A stretch of 64,000 nt of DNA from JADZAI01 sp046348585 (GCA_046348585.1 JAXMDZ010000002.1:310001-374000), one strand, 5' to 3'. Shown: positions 33,625-43,049, counted from the stretch's first letter. Numbers and translations are program-made. The notes: a model not told the origin generated them from the letters alone.

Positions 33625-34416
33625 TTGGACCCCGGATCGGTGAGCGCACGGGCCAGACCCCGGGCATCGAAGGGCGCGAGCGGCCCGGCGCAGCGCGTCC
33701 CCAAGGGCGCGGAGCGTCTGGCGCGCGACATCGTGCGGCGGATCTACGAAGGCCAGCTCAAGCCGGGGGACAAGTTCCTGTCCGAGGCCGAGGCACTGGC
33801 CATGTATGGCGTCTCGCGCGCGACGCTGCGCGAGGCGCTGCGCCATCTTCAGCTTCAGGGCGTGCTGCGGATCCGCACCGGACCGGGCGGCGGCCATTTC
33901 GTCAGCCGCCCGCGCCCCGAAAGCCTGGCGAGCGCCATCGCGCTGCTGCTGCAGTTCGCCGGCGCGCCGATCAACGACATCCTCGATGCGCGGCGGGTGA
34001 TCGAACCGGCGATCGCCGGCGAAGCGGCGCGGCGGCGCAGCCCCGAGCACGTCGCGGCGCTCGACGCGACGGTCGCCGCCATCGCCGCGGCCGGGGAGGA
34101 CCGGCCCTTCTTCGCCGCCTATACCGCCTTCTGGGACGCGGTGACGGCGGCATCCGCCAATGCGCTGTTCCGCCTGCTCATCCCGGCGCTGGTGGCGATC
34201 GGACGTTCGGGCGGCTTCGCCTCGACAGAGGACGGACGCCGCCGGGTGCTGGACGCCTGCAGCCTGATCCGCGACGCCATCGCCGCGGGCGACGCCCCGG
34301 GGGCGAATCGCGCGGTCGTCGGGCTGCACGAGATGATCGCCGAGTTCCTGACGGAGCGTTTTCCCGAACGGTTGCCGCTCACCGTCTCGTGGGCCGACGT
34401 TCAGGACATCCTCTGA
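33625..34416 (+). CDS. GntR-family (FCD/FadR-type) transcriptional regulator
   Basis: The 263-residue protein has an N-terminal winged helix (about 28-95; KFLSEAEALAMYGVSRATL then GPGGGHFVSRP) and a C-terminal all-helical FCD-type ligand domain. The outermost start, TTG at 33625, is given; a GTG at 33640 is about equally likely, and neither has a strong ribosome site. It is divergent from mmsAB and faces a palindromic site, so it probably controls branched-chain amino acid breakdown in response to an acyl-CoA or acid. Confidence 0.83.
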   Translation: MDPGSVSARARPRASKGASGPAQRVPKGAERLARDIVRRIYEGQLKPGDKFLSEAEALAMYGVSRATLREALRHLQLQGVLRIRTGPGGGHFVSRPRPESLASAIALLLQFAGAPINDILDARRVIEPAIAGEAARRRSPEHVAALDATVAAIAAAGEDRPFFAAYTAFWDAVTAASANALFRLLIPALVAIGRSGGFASTEDGRRRVLDACSLIRDAIAAGDAPGANRAVVGLHEMIAEFLTERFPERLPLTVSWADVQDIL

Positions 34417-34422
34417 TCCGGC

Positions 34423-34851
34423 TCAGCGGGCGAAGAGGCGGCTGCGGTCGCGGAACGCCTTGAACTCCAGCGCATTGCCGGACGGGTCGCGGAAGAACAT
34501 CGTCATCTGCTCGCCGGCCTCGCCCGCGAAGCGCAGATAGGGCGCGATGACGAAGGCGGTCCCGGCCTCTTCGAGCCGCCGGGCGAAATCGTGGAACCGC
34601 TCCCATTCCAGCACGACGCCGAAATGCGGCACGGGCACGTCGTGCCCGTCGACGGGATTGTGGTGGGCGCGGGCGGCCGGGTCCATCGACGGGTCGAGAT
34701 GGGCGACGATCTGGTGCCCGAACAGGTCGAAATCGATCCAGTCGGCGGCGCTGCGTCCTTCGGGAAGGCCCAGAAGCCCGCCGTAGAAGCGGCGCGCCGC
34801 TTCGAGGTCGTGGACCGGAAAGGCGAGATGGAAGGGATCGAGCGCGGCCAT
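34423..34851 (-). CDS. VOC (glyoxalase/dioxygenase superfamily) protein
   Basis: The 142-residue protein has two beta-alpha-beta-beta-beta units. Metal ligands fit His8 (FHLAFPVHD), a central histidine in VPHFGVVL and a C-terminal Glu in GNALEFKAF. VOC proteins include glyoxalase I and ring-cleavage dioxygenases; this small form resembles glyoxalase-like proteins without a fixed substrate. It ends seven bases from the GntR stop and may share a transcript with the lyase gene upstream on the same strand. Confidence 0.82.
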   Translation of the reverse strand: MAALDPFHLAFPVHDLEAARRFYGGLLGLPEGRSAADWIDFDLFGHQIVAHLDPSMDPAARAHHNPVDGHDVPVPHFGVVLEWERFHDFARRLEEAGTAFVIAPYLRFAGEAGEQMTMFFRDPSGNALEFKAFRDRSRLFAR

Positions 34852-34910
34852 CGCCGTTACTTACGGCGCGCGGACCGGCGGCTCAACCGGCGGCGCTTGC
34901 GGCGGCTCTC

Positions 34911-35807
34911 TTAAGGAAACCGCCCCGCCCGCGCCAGCGCCGAGGCCGAGGCGCGGCCCAGCTTCTCGCCGATCCAGCGGCCGGTCTCGATCAGCCGGTC
35001 GAGATCGAGCCCGGTCGAGAAGCCGCCGCGCTCGGCCATATAGACGAGATCCTCGGTCGCGATATTGCCGGTGGCGGCGGGCGCGAACGGGCAGCCGCCG
35101 ATGCCGCCGCAGCTCGCGTCGAGGATGGTCACGCCCTCGTCCAGCGCGGCGGCGGCGTTGGCGAGTCCGGTATTGCGGGTGTCGTGAAAATGGACCCGCA
35201 GCGCGGTCGCGGGCGCGGCGCGGCGCACGGCCGCCAACCGGGCGCGCACCGCCCACGGATCGGCGACGCCGATCGTGTCGGCGAGGGCGATTTCGCCGAT
35301 GCCCGCCCCGGCGCAGACCTCCGCGATCGCCGCGACCCGCTCCGGCGGCACTTCGCCGTCGAACGGACAACCGAAGGCGACGGCGATGGTCGCCGAGAGC
35401 TTCGGCCCGCCCGCCGCCGCCAGCGCCGCGATCTGGCGCACCCCGCCGAGCTGATCCTCGACCGAAGCGCCCTGGTTGCGGATGCCGAAACCGTCCGAGG
35501 CGCAGACGACCAGATTGACCTCCTCGCAACCGGCCGCGACGGCGCGGTCCCAGCCCCGGCGGTTGAGCGCGAGGCCGATGCGGACCCGGCCGGGATGGGG
35601 CGCGGCGAGACCGGCCATGACCGCCTCGGCGTCGGCCATCTGCGGCACCCGCACGGGATTGACGAACGAGACCGCCTCGATGCGCGTCACCCCGGCCGCT
35701 TCCAGCCGGGCGATGAAGTCCAGCTTCTCGCCGGCCGTCAGCACGGTCTTCTCGTTCTGCAGCCCGTCGCGCGGGCCGACCTCGACGATCTGGATGGGAT
35801 GAGACAT
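34911..35807 (-). CDS. Hydroxymethylglutaryl-CoA lyase family protein
   Basis: A protein of 298 residues, the usual size. It shows the N-terminal GPRDGLQNE (11-19), metal-binding HFHDTRNTG, and the glycine-rich loop with catalytic cysteine GGIGGCPFAPAATGN. This family cleaves HMG-CoA to acetoacetate and acetyl-CoA in leucine breakdown or acts on related 3-hydroxy-3-methylacyl-CoAs. The nearby valine genes and CoA-transferase fit branched-chain acid catabolism. It is divergent from the AhpD-like gene. Confidence 0.88.
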   Translation of the reverse strand: MSHPIQIVEVGPRDGLQNEKTVLTAGEKLDFIARLEAAGVTRIEAVSFVNPVRVPQMADAEAVMAGLAAPHPGRVRIGLALNRRGWDRAVAAGCEEVNLVVCASDGFGIRNQGASVEDQLGGVRQIAALAAAGGPKLSATIAVAFGCPFDGEVPPERVAAIAEVCAGAGIGEIALADTIGVADPWAVRARLAAVRRAAPATALRVHFHDTRNTGLANAAAALDEGVTILDASCGGIGGCPFAPAATGNIATEDLVYMAERGGFSTGLDLDRLIETGRWIGEKLGRASASALARAGRFP

Positions 35808-35942
35808 GGCGGGGCCTTTGGCGAACCCTATTTGGATACATTATCGAAGGCCGCTTGGCCAAGACGTTGCCTCGCCGGCCGATCGGAGGCTAAATTGCAT
35901 CCAATCACAATGCAGGCCAGGCCTGCCGCCCAGGGAGGCCCC

Positions 35943-36596
35943 ATGCCCAGACTCCGCCAGGTTCCCCGCGCCGAGGTCACCTCGCCGGTCGTCAAGGAAT
36001 GGTACGACCTGCTCTTCGGGCCGGAGCGCGATCCGGTCGCCGAGCCGGGCACCCGCACCGGCACCTCCGGCAATTGGTGGACTGTCTTCGCGCTGGTGCC
36101 CGACATTCTCGACCATGCGGGGCGCGGCTTTCGCTACTACGCCAATCCCAAGCGGCTGCTCGACCCCAGGCTGCGCGAGCTGGGCCAGACGCGGGCCGGC
36201 TGGGCGGTCGGCAGCCAGTTCGTCTATTCGCAGCACTGCAAGTCCTGCCGCGGGCTCGGCATGGCCGAGGACAAGATCGACGCGATCAAGGAATGGCAGG
36301 TCAGCCCGCTCTTCGACGATCAGGAGCGCGCGATCCTCGCCTATGTCGATTATCTGGTGCTGATGCGCGGCCGCATGCCGGAAGCCGTGATGAACAATCT
36401 CAAGCGTTTCCTCGACGACGCGCAGATCCTCGAACTGACCTACACGACCTGTCTCTACGACATGCATGCGGTGATGAGCCGGGCGCTGCGGCTGGAGTTC
36501 GACGACCGCGACGACCCGATCGTCGAGGTCGCCGCGCCCGAAACCTTCACCGGCCGCAGCTTCCTCGATCCGGCCGGCCCGCCGGCGCAATCCTGA
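35943..36596 (+). CDS. AhpD-like/carboxymuconolactone decarboxylase family protein
   Basis: The 217-residue protein carries the helix with the CxxC motif typical of AhpD-like proteins (SQHCKSCRGLGM) and further helices (DDQERAILAYVDYLVL). The start at 35943 has GGAGG upstream; the long frame before it is antisense to the lyase gene. Members act as disulfide reductants or gamma-carboxymuconolactone decarboxylases; the CxxC favours a redox or peroxidase role. It is followed after 13 bases by a CoA-transferase, so they probably form one unit. Confidence 0.75.
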   Translation: MPRLRQVPRAEVTSPVVKEWYDLLFGPERDPVAEPGTRTGTSGNWWTVFALVPDILDHAGRGFRYYANPKRLLDPRLRELGQTRAGWAVGSQFVYSQHCKSCRGLGMAEDKIDAIKEWQVSPLFDDQERAILAYVDYLVLMRGRMPEAVMNNLKRFLDDAQILELTYTTCLYDMHAVMSRALRLEFDDRDDPIVEVAAPETFTGRSFLDPAGPPAQS

Positions 36597-36609
36597 GGCG
36601 GCGCGGGCG

Positions 36610-37887
36610 ATGACGATTCCTCCGCGGCCGTTGCCGGCCGGGCTCGCGCCGCGCGCCCTCGACGGCGTCACCGTGCTCGATCTGACGCATATGCTGTCGG
36701 GGCCGTACGGCACGATGCTGATGGCCGATCTGGGAGCGCGCACCATCAAGGTGGAGCCGCCGGGCCGGGGCGAGGGCACGCGGCGGCTGCTCGAAACCGA
36801 TCCCGACCATTCCCGCGACGGCATGGGCGCCTATTTCGCGACGCTCTGCCGCAACAAGGAAAGCGTGGCGATCGACCTCAAATCGGCGGCCGGGCGCGCG
36901 GTCTTCTACGACCTCGCCGCGGCGGCCGACGTGGTGGTCTCCAATTTCGGCGTCGGCGTGCTGGAGCGGCTGGAGATCGACTATCCGCGCCTGGCGGCGC
37001 GCAATCCCGGCATCGTCACCTGCGCGATCTCCGGCTTCGGCGAGACCGGCCCGTGCCGCGACTGGCCTTCGTTCGATCTGGTCGCCCAGGGCATGGGCGG
37101 CGGCATGTCGCTGACCGGGGTCGAGGGCGGCGACTATCTGCGGGCCGGCATTCCGATCGGCGACCTCGCGGGCGGCCTGTTCGCGGTCATCGGCATCCTC
37201 TCGGCGCTCCAGGCGCGCAGCCGCACCGGGATCGGCCAGCATGTCGACATCTCGATGTTCGACTGCCAGCTCTCGCTGCTGAACTATATCGGCACGATGA
37301 CGCTGATGTCGGGCAAGCTGACCGGGCGCAACGGCAACGGCCATTTCGTCCACGTCCCCTACAACACGTTCCGCACCACGACGCGGCCGATCATCGTCGC
37401 GGTCATCACCGACAATTTCTGGGCGACGCTGGTCGAGATCCTCGGCGACGACGCCCTGCGCGATCCCCGCTTCCTGACCCAGCCCGGCCGCTTCGCCGCC
37501 AAGGCCTTCATCGAGGAGCGGGTGCAGCGGGCCTTCGCGCGCGAAAGCTGCGAGCACTGGATGGCGGTGCTGGCCGAGGGGCGCATCCCGGCCGCCCCGG
37601 TCAACGACGTAGCCCAGGCCTTCGCCGAGCCGCAGACCGCGGCGCGCCATATGAAGGTCAGCGTGCCCCTGCCCGGCGGCGGCACGCTGGAGGAGCCGGG
37701 CAACCCGGTCAAGCTGTCGCGGACCAACGGCGAGGCCTTCCTAGCCCCGCCCGCGGTCGGCGCCGACACCCGCGCCGTCCTCTCCGGCCTGCCCGGCTAT
37801 GACGAGGCCCGCCTCGCCGATCTCGCCGCCTCGGGGGCCATCGGCCTTACCGATGACTTCGGGTTATCGGGGCGCGGGAGCCGCTAA
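36610..37887 (+). CDS. Class III CoA-transferase (CaiB/BaiF family)
   Basis: A protein of 425 residues with the family pattern LDLTHMLSGPYGTMLMADL, NKESVAIDLK and ISGFGETGPCRDWPSFDL; the Asp at about 156 is the catalytic residue that forms the acyl anhydride. It moves CoA between carboxylic acids. The specific acid is unknown. Its upstream partner is the AhpD-like gene, and the lyase on the other strand may use or make the CoA ester. Confidence 0.88.
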   Translation: MTIPPRPLPAGLAPRALDGVTVLDLTHMLSGPYGTMLMADLGARTIKVEPPGRGEGTRRLLETDPDHSRDGMGAYFATLCRNKESVAIDLKSAAGRAVFYDLAAAADVVVSNFGVGVLERLEIDYPRLAARNPGIVTCAISGFGETGPCRDWPSFDLVAQGMGGGMSLTGVEGGDYLRAGIPIGDLAGGLFAVIGILSALQARSRTGIGQHVDISMFDCQLSLLNYIGTMTLMSGKLTGRNGNGHFVHVPYNTFRTTTRPIIVAVITDNFWATLVEILGDDALRDPRFLTQPGRFAAKAFIEERVQRAFARESCEHWMAVLAEGRIPAAPVNDVAQAFAEPQTAARHMKVSVPLPGGGTLEEPGNPVKLSRTNGEAFLAPPAVGADTRAVLSGLPGYDEARLADLAASGAIGLTDDFGLSGRGSR

Positions 37888-37942
37888 GGACTCTCGTCAC
37901 ATGGATGCAATCATGCCACGCTGACATGCGGCGCGAATCCTA

Positions 37943-37956
37943 TTGATCTGCGTCAA
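37943..37956 (+). promoter_or_regulatory. Fnr/FixK-type box upstream of ccoN
   Basis: The sequence ttgat-ctgc-gtcaa matches the Fnr/FixK consensus TTGAT-N4-ATCAA with one change (G for A in the right half). It lies 111 bases before the ccoN start. Control of cbb3 operons by Fnr/FixK-type activators at low oxygen is well established in alphaproteobacteria. Confidence 0.8.
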
Positions 37957-38067
37957 TTGCGCAGGTGCGAGATCGGCGCACAAGCGGACTCGGGACGGCA
38001 GAGGCCGTCCGGGCGCTGCTTTGGCGATCGTCGATACGCCTGCGCGCAATTTCGGGGGCATACATCC

Positions 38068-39717
38068 GTGACAACATCCGGATCGATTGAACATGGCAAG
38101 ACGCCGCCCGGCGTCATCGCCGCCAGCGTCGCGCTTCTGGGCGCGGCGATCGTCGCCATCTTCGGCGCGCGCTTCGCAGTGGACGGCAATTTCGCGGCCC
38201 ATATGTGGGTCTTCGCGGCCGCCTTCCTCGCCGGCATCATCTGGCTGCTGCGCCGCTACGCGGCCGGCGCGCCGGCCGACGACCGCGCGACCTACGCGAA
38301 CGACATCGTTCGCTGGGGCGTCATCGCCTCGATGTTCTGGGGCATCGCGGGCTTCCTGGTCGGCGTGGTGATCGCGCTCCAGCTCGCGTTCCCGAACCTC
38401 CTGTTCTTCCCCGACCTGCCGTTCACGAATTTCGGCCGGTTGCGCCCGCTCCACACCTCGGCGGTGATCTTCGCGTTCGGCGGCAACGTGCTGATCGCGA
38501 CGTCGTTCTACGTGGTCCAGCGCACCAGCAAGGCGCGCCTCTTCGGCGGCCTGCTGCCCTGGTTCGTGTTCTGGGGCTACCAGCTCTTCATCGTGATCGC
38601 CGCGACCGGCTATCTGATGGGCGTGACCCAGGGCCGCGAATACGCCGAGCCCGAATGGTACGCCGACCTCTGGCTGACCGTCGTCTGGGTCGCCTACCTG
38701 CTGGTTTTCGTCGGAACGCTGTGGAAGCGGCAGGAGCCGCACATCTACGTCGCCAACTGGTTCTACCTCGCGTTCATCGTGACGATCGCGATGCTGCACA
38801 TCGTCAACAACCTGGCGGTGCCGGTGTCGTTCCTCGGCACCAAGAGCGTTTCGGCCTTCGCCGGCGTCCAGGACGCGCTGACGCAGTGGTGGTACGGCCA
38901 TAACGCGGTCGGCTTCTTCCTGACCGCGGGCTTCCTGGCGATCATGTACTACTTCGTGCCGAAGCGCGCCGAGCGGCCGGTCTATTCCTACCGCCTGTCG
39001 ATCGTGCACTTCTGGTCGCTGATCTTCATCTACATCTGGGCCGGTCCGCACCACCTGCACTACACGGCGCTGCCGGAGTGGGCGCAGACGCTGGGCATGA
39101 CCTTCTCGGTGATGCTGTGGATGCCGTCCTGGGGCGGCATGATCAACGGCCTGATGACGCTTTCGGGCGCCTGGGACAAGCTGCGCACCGACCCCGTCCT
39201 GCGCATGCTGGTGGTTTCGGTCGCCTTCTACGGCATGAGCACCTTCGAGGGTCCGGTGATGTCGGTGAAGGCGGTCAACGCCCTCTCCCACTACACCGAC
39301 TGGACCATCGGCCACGTCCATTCGGGCGCGCTGGGCTGGGTCGGCTATGTCAGCTTCGGCGCCCTCTACTGCCTGACGCCCTGGCTGTGGAAGCGCGAGC
39401 GCCTGTACAGCCTGAAGCTGGTCGAGTGGCACTTCTGGATCTCGACCATCGGCATCCTCTTCTACATCACCTCGATGTGGATCAGCGGGATCATGCAGGG
39501 CCTGATGTGGCGCGCCTACAACGACTTCGGCTTCCTCAGCTACTCGTTCGTCGAGACGGTCGAAGCCATGCACCCGTACTACATCATCCGGGCCCTGGGC
39601 GGCGCGCTGTTCCTGATCGGCGCCCTGATCATGGCCTACAATCTCTGGCGGACGGCGCGCGGGGATCTGCGCGCCGAGGCGGGCAGCGCCCCCCTCGTTC
39701 CGGCCGCCGCCGAGTAA
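38068..39717 (+). CDS. ccoN: cbb3-type cytochrome c oxidase subunit I
   Basis: This 549-residue protein has about twelve membrane helices. Heme and CuB ligand histidines are visible in RPLHTSAVIF, WYGHNAVGFF, AGPHHLHYTA and IGHVHSGALGW. It is the catalytic subunit that reduces O2 with high affinity and pumps protons. The GTG at 38068 is chosen, with CGGGGGC upstream; no ATG is in frame ahead of the first helix. It is the first gene of ccoNOQP. Confidence 0.95.
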   Translation: MTTSGSIEHGKTPPGVIAASVALLGAAIVAIFGARFAVDGNFAAHMWVFAAAFLAGIIWLLRRYAAGAPADDRATYANDIVRWGVIASMFWGIAGFLVGVVIALQLAFPNLLFFPDLPFTNFGRLRPLHTSAVIFAFGGNVLIATSFYVVQRTSKARLFGGLLPWFVFWGYQLFIVIAATGYLMGVTQGREYAEPEWYADLWLTVVWVAYLLVFVGTLWKRQEPHIYVANWFYLAFIVTIAMLHIVNNLAVPVSFLGTKSVSAFAGVQDALTQWWYGHNAVGFFLTAGFLAIMYYFVPKRAERPVYSYRLSIVHFWSLIFIYIWAGPHHLHYTALPEWAQTLGMTFSVMLWMPSWGGMINGLMTLSGAWDKLRTDPVLRMLVVSVAFYGMSTFEGPVMSVKAVNALSHYTDWTIGHVHSGALGWVGYVSFGALYCLTPWLWKRERLYSLKLVEWHFWISTIGILFYITSMWISGIMQGLMWRAYNDFGFLSYSFVETVEAMHPYYIIRALGGALFLIGALIMAYNLWRTARGDLRAEAGSAPLVPAAAE

Positions 39718-39729
39718 GGACGCAAGCTC

Positions 39730-40461
39730 ATGTGGAACCACGGAACCCTTGAACGCAACTCGATCATCCTGATCGTTTGCATCCTGCTCACCGTCGCCGT
39801 CGGCGGCCTCGTCGAGATCGCGCCTCTGTTCTATCTGGAGAACACGATCGAGAAGGTGCAGGGGATGCGCCCCTACTCGCCGCTGGAGCTGGCGGGGCGC
39901 AACATCTACATCCGCGAAGGCTGCTACAACTGCCACAGCCAGCAGGTGCGGCCGCTGCGCGACGAGGTGGAGCGCTACGGCCATTACAGCCTGGCGGCCG
40001 AGAGCATGTACGACCACCCCTTCCAGTGGGGCTCGAAGCGCTCCGGTCCCGACCTCGCGCGGGTCGGCGGCAAATACTCCGACGAATGGCAGCGCAACCA
40101 CCTGATCAACCCGCGCTCGGTGGTGCCCGAGTCGATCATGCCGCCCTACGCCAATCTGGCGCGTAACGAGCTGCATGTGCCCGACATCAAGGCGCTGCTG
40201 GAGACCAACGCGCTGGTCGGCGTGCCCTACACCGACGAGATGATCGCCAACGCCGCGGCCGACCTGATGGCCCAGGCCGACGCGAACTCGGACGGCGCGG
40301 AGGCGGTGGCCGCGCGCTACCCCAAGGCGCAGGTCCGCGACTTCGACGGCGACCCCAAGAAGGTCTCCGAGATGGACGCGCTCATCGCCTATCTTCAGAT
40401 GCTCGGCACGCTGGTCGATTTCTCGACCTACGAGCCGGCCTCCAAAGACAACATCCGGTAG
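39730..40461 (+). CDS. ccoO: cbb3-type cytochrome c oxidase subunit II (cytochrome c)
   Basis: The 243-residue protein has one N-terminal membrane anchor (about 11-31) and a single heme c site CYNCH (65-69), with an axial methionine near ESIMPPYANL. It feeds electrons to CcoN in the inner membrane. It starts 12 bases after ccoN. Confidence 0.95.
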   Translation: MWNHGTLERNSIILIVCILLTVAVGGLVEIAPLFYLENTIEKVQGMRPYSPLELAGRNIYIREGCYNCHSQQVRPLRDEVERYGHYSLAAESMYDHPFQWGSKRSGPDLARVGGKYSDEWQRNHLINPRSVVPESIMPPYANLARNELHVPDIKALLETNALVGVPYTDEMIANAAADLMAQADANSDGAEAVAARYPKAQVRDFDGDPKKVSEMDALIAYLQMLGTLVDFSTYEPASKDNIR

Positions 40462-40467
40462 GCCGCC

Positions 40468-40626
40468 ATGACCTATCAGGACGCATCTGAATTCGCCCGT
40501 TCCTGGGGCCTGGTTTTCCTGATGCTGATGTTCGCCGTCGCGGTGATCTATGCGCTGTGGCCGAGCAACAGACAGACGTTCAACAAGGCAGCCCATATGC
40601 CGCTCGATGAGGAGCCGGAGCTGTGA
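40468..40626 (+). CDS. ccoQ: cbb3 oxidase small subunit CcoQ
   Basis: A 52-residue protein read from the ATG at 40468 (MTYQDASEFARSWG), with one membrane helix (about 14-33) and an acidic tail ending LDEEPEL. It stabilises the interaction of CcoP with the core complex. It lies 6 bases after ccoO and its stop overlaps the ccoP start (GTGA). Confidence 0.92.
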   Translation: MTYQDASEFARSWGLVFLMLMFAVAVIYALWPSNRQTFNKAAHMPLDEEPEL

Positions 40627-41492
40627 GCAAGAATCGCGAAAAGGACGACGTCTCGGGCGTCGAAACCACGGGCCACGAGTGGGACGGCATCCGTGAGCTG
40701 GACAATCCGCTGCCCCGCTGGTGGCTGATCATCTTCTATGCCTGCATCGTGTGGTCGGTCGGCTACTGGATCGCCATGCCGGCCTGGCCGCTGATCAGCG
40801 ACTACACGCGCGGCGTGCTCGGCCACTCGCAGCGGCTCGACGTCGACGCGGCGGTCGCCGCGCTCAAGGCCGACCGCGCGGGCCTCGGCGAAAAGCTCGC
40901 CAAGGCGACGCCGCAGGAGATCGAGGCGGACCCCGAACTGCAACAGGCGGCGCTCGCCTGGGGCAAGTCGGCGTTCGGCGACAACTGCGCCACCTGCCAC
41001 GGCGCGGGCGGCGGCGGCAATGTCGGCTTCCCCAACCTCAACGACGATATCTGGCTCTGGGGCGGCACGCTCGACGACATCCGCCAGACCATCAAGGTCG
41101 GCGTGCGGACGGCCAATCCCGAAACCCGCCTCTCCGAAATGCCGGCCTTCGGCCGCGACGGCATCCTCGATGCGGCCCAGATCGCCGATCTCTCGGAATA
41201 CGTGCTCAGCCTCTCGGGCAAGAGCACCGACGCCGAGGCGGTGACCCGCGCCACGCAGGTCTTCGCCGACAATTGCGCCGCCTGCCACGGCGCCGACGGC
41301 AAGGGGATGCGCGAGTTCGGGGCCCCGAACCTGACCGACGCCGACTGGCTCTACGGCGGCGACAAGGACACCATCGTCGCGACGATCACCAATGCGCGTT
41401 ACGGCGTGATGCCCACCTGGGAAGCCCGTCTCGACGCGCCCACGATCAATGCGCTCGCCGTCTACGTTCACTCTCTGGGAGGCGGCGAGTAA
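40623..41492 (+). CDS. ccoP: cbb3 oxidase diheme subunit CcoP
   Basis: A protein of 289 residues with an N-terminal CcoP domain and membrane anchor (about 32-54) and two heme c sites, CATCH (122-126) and CAACH (218-222). It passes electrons from cytochrome c to CcoO. It begins at a GTG overlapping ccoQ and is followed by a hairpin before ccoG. Confidence 0.95.
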   Translation: MSKNREKDDVSGVETTGHEWDGIRELDNPLPRWWLIIFYACIVWSVGYWIAMPAWPLISDYTRGVLGHSQRLDVDAAVAALKADRAGLGEKLAKATPQEIEADPELQQAALAWGKSAFGDNCATCHGAGGGGNVGFPNLNDDIWLWGGTLDDIRQTIKVGVRTANPETRLSEMPAFGRDGILDAAQIADLSEYVLSLSGKSTDAEAVTRATQVFADNCAACHGADGKGMREFGAPNLTDADWLYGGDKDTIVATITNARYGVMPTWEARLDAPTINALAVYVHSLGGGE

Positions 41493-41499
41493 GCTGCGC

Positions 41500-41521
41500 C
41501 GCCGCCGGTTATCCGGCGGCG
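41500..41521 (+). terminator. Hairpin between ccoP and ccoG
   Basis: The stem cgccgccgg/ccggcggcg with a ttat loop lies eight bases after the ccoP stop. No T-run follows, so it may only partly stop transcription or protect the ccoNOQP mRNA, giving more oxidase subunits than assembly proteins. Confidence 0.5.
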
Positions 41522-41543
41522 CGGCCTAACCCGAAGGTTTGAC

Positions 41544-43049
41544 ATGAATACCGAAGCACCCGACCGCTCGCCGGCCACACATGCTGCCGAGGGCGTCCTG
41601 CGGTCGGACGTGCAGGCGGTCAACAGCGCGGCGCGGCGCGTTCTCTACAAGGCGCGCGAGCCGATCTACCCCAAGGCGGTCCACGGCACCTTCAGAAAGG
41701 TGAAGTGGGCCGCCATGGCGATCCTTCTGGCGATCTACTACATCGTTCCCTTCATCCGCTGGGACCGCGGCGTCGGCAAGCCCGACCAGGCCGTCCTCGT
41801 CGATCTCGACCGGACGCGCTTCTATTTCTTCTGGATCGAGCTCTGGCCGCAGGAAGTCTATTTCATCGCCGGCCTGCTGATCGTCGGCGCGCTCGGCCTT
41901 TTCCTGTTCACCGCGCTCTTCGGCCGCGTCTGGTGCGGCTATGCCTGCCCGCAGACCGTCTGGACCGACCTCTACATCGCGGTCGAACGCTGGATCGAGG
42001 GCGACCGCAGCCAGCGCATCCGCCTCGCCAAGGAACCCTGGTCGGCGGCCAAGATCGGCAAGCGGGTCTCCAAGCACGCGATCTGGCTGCTGATCGCGGT
42101 GGCGACCGGCGGCGCGTGGGTGCTCTATTTCTACGACGCGCCGACCTTCCTTTCGGAAGTCTTCACCGGCAGCGCGCCATTCATGGCCTATGTGTTCGTG
42201 GGCGTCCTCACCTTCACCACCTATTCGCTCGCCGGCTTCATGCGCGAGCAGGTCTGCACCTATATGTGCCCGTGGCCGCGCATCCAGGCGGCGATGGTCG
42301 ATGCGGAATCGATCTCGGTCACCTATCTGAAGGCCCGCGGCGAGCCGCGCGGCCCGCACAAGAAGGGCTCGTCGTGGGACGGGCGCGGCGACTGCATCGA
42401 CTGCAACCAGTGCGTCGCGGCCTGCCCGATGGGCATCGACATCCGCGACGGCGACCAGCTCGAATGCATCAATTGCGGTCTGTGCATCGACGCCTGCGAC
42501 GAGGTGATGGACAAGGTCGGGCGGCCGCGCGGCCTTATCGCCTACGATTCCTCCGAAAACGTCTCGCGGCGCCTCGCCGGCAAGGCGCCGCGCTTCCGCT
42601 TCGTGCGCACGCGCACGATGTTCTATGCCGTCGTCCTCGCCGCGGTCGGCTCGGTCATGCTGTTCGCGCTGCTGACCCGCTCGTCCATCGACCTCAACGT
42701 CATCCGCGACCGCAACCCGGTCTTCGTCCGCCTGTCGAACGGCGACATCCGCAACGCCTACACGGTCAAGATCATGAACCGCACGGACGTGGCGATGACG
42801 GTCAAGATCGACGTGCTCGGCCTGCCGGACGCCGTGGTGCGCGAGGCGGGCGGACCGGCCGATGCGCCGGCCGGCGACGTGACGGTCGCGGTCAACCCGG
42901 ACGAGATCCGCTCGGTGCGCGTGCTCGTCACCATCCCGCAATCGGCGGCGACCGACGCTTCGCTGCCCTGCACGGTGACGGTCAGCGATCTCACCTCGGG
43001 CGTCTCGACGCAGAACAGCACCGTCTTCATCACCGGGAGCGAGAAATGA
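41544..43049 (+). CDS. ccoG: cbb3 oxidase accessory protein CcoG/FixG (RdxA)
   Basis: The 501-residue protein has an N-terminal set of membrane helices (GRVWCGYACPQTVW), two 4Fe-4S ferredoxin motifs (CIDCNQCVAACP and CINCGLCIDAC) and a C-terminal Ig-like domain. CcoG proteins reduce or handle copper for oxidase assembly. Its stop overlaps the ccoH start (ATGA). Confidence 0.93.
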   Translation: MNTEAPDRSPATHAAEGVLRSDVQAVNSAARRVLYKAREPIYPKAVHGTFRKVKWAAMAILLAIYYIVPFIRWDRGVGKPDQAVLVDLDRTRFYFFWIELWPQEVYFIAGLLIVGALGLFLFTALFGRVWCGYACPQTVWTDLYIAVERWIEGDRSQRIRLAKEPWSAAKIGKRVSKHAIWLLIAVATGGAWVLYFYDAPTFLSEVFTGSAPFMAYVFVGVLTFTTYSLAGFMREQVCTYMCPWPRIQAAMVDAESISVTYLKARGEPRGPHKKGSSWDGRGDCIDCNQCVAACPMGIDIRDGDQLECINCGLCIDACDEVMDKVGRPRGLIAYDSSENVSRRLAGKAPRFRFVRTRTMFYAVVLAAVGSVMLFALLTRSSIDLNVIRDRNPVFVRLSNGDIRNAYTVKIMNRTDVAMTVKIDVLGLPDAVVREAGGPADAPAGDVTVAVNPDEIRSVRVLVTIPQSAATDASLPCTVTVSDLTSGVSTQNSTVFITGSEK

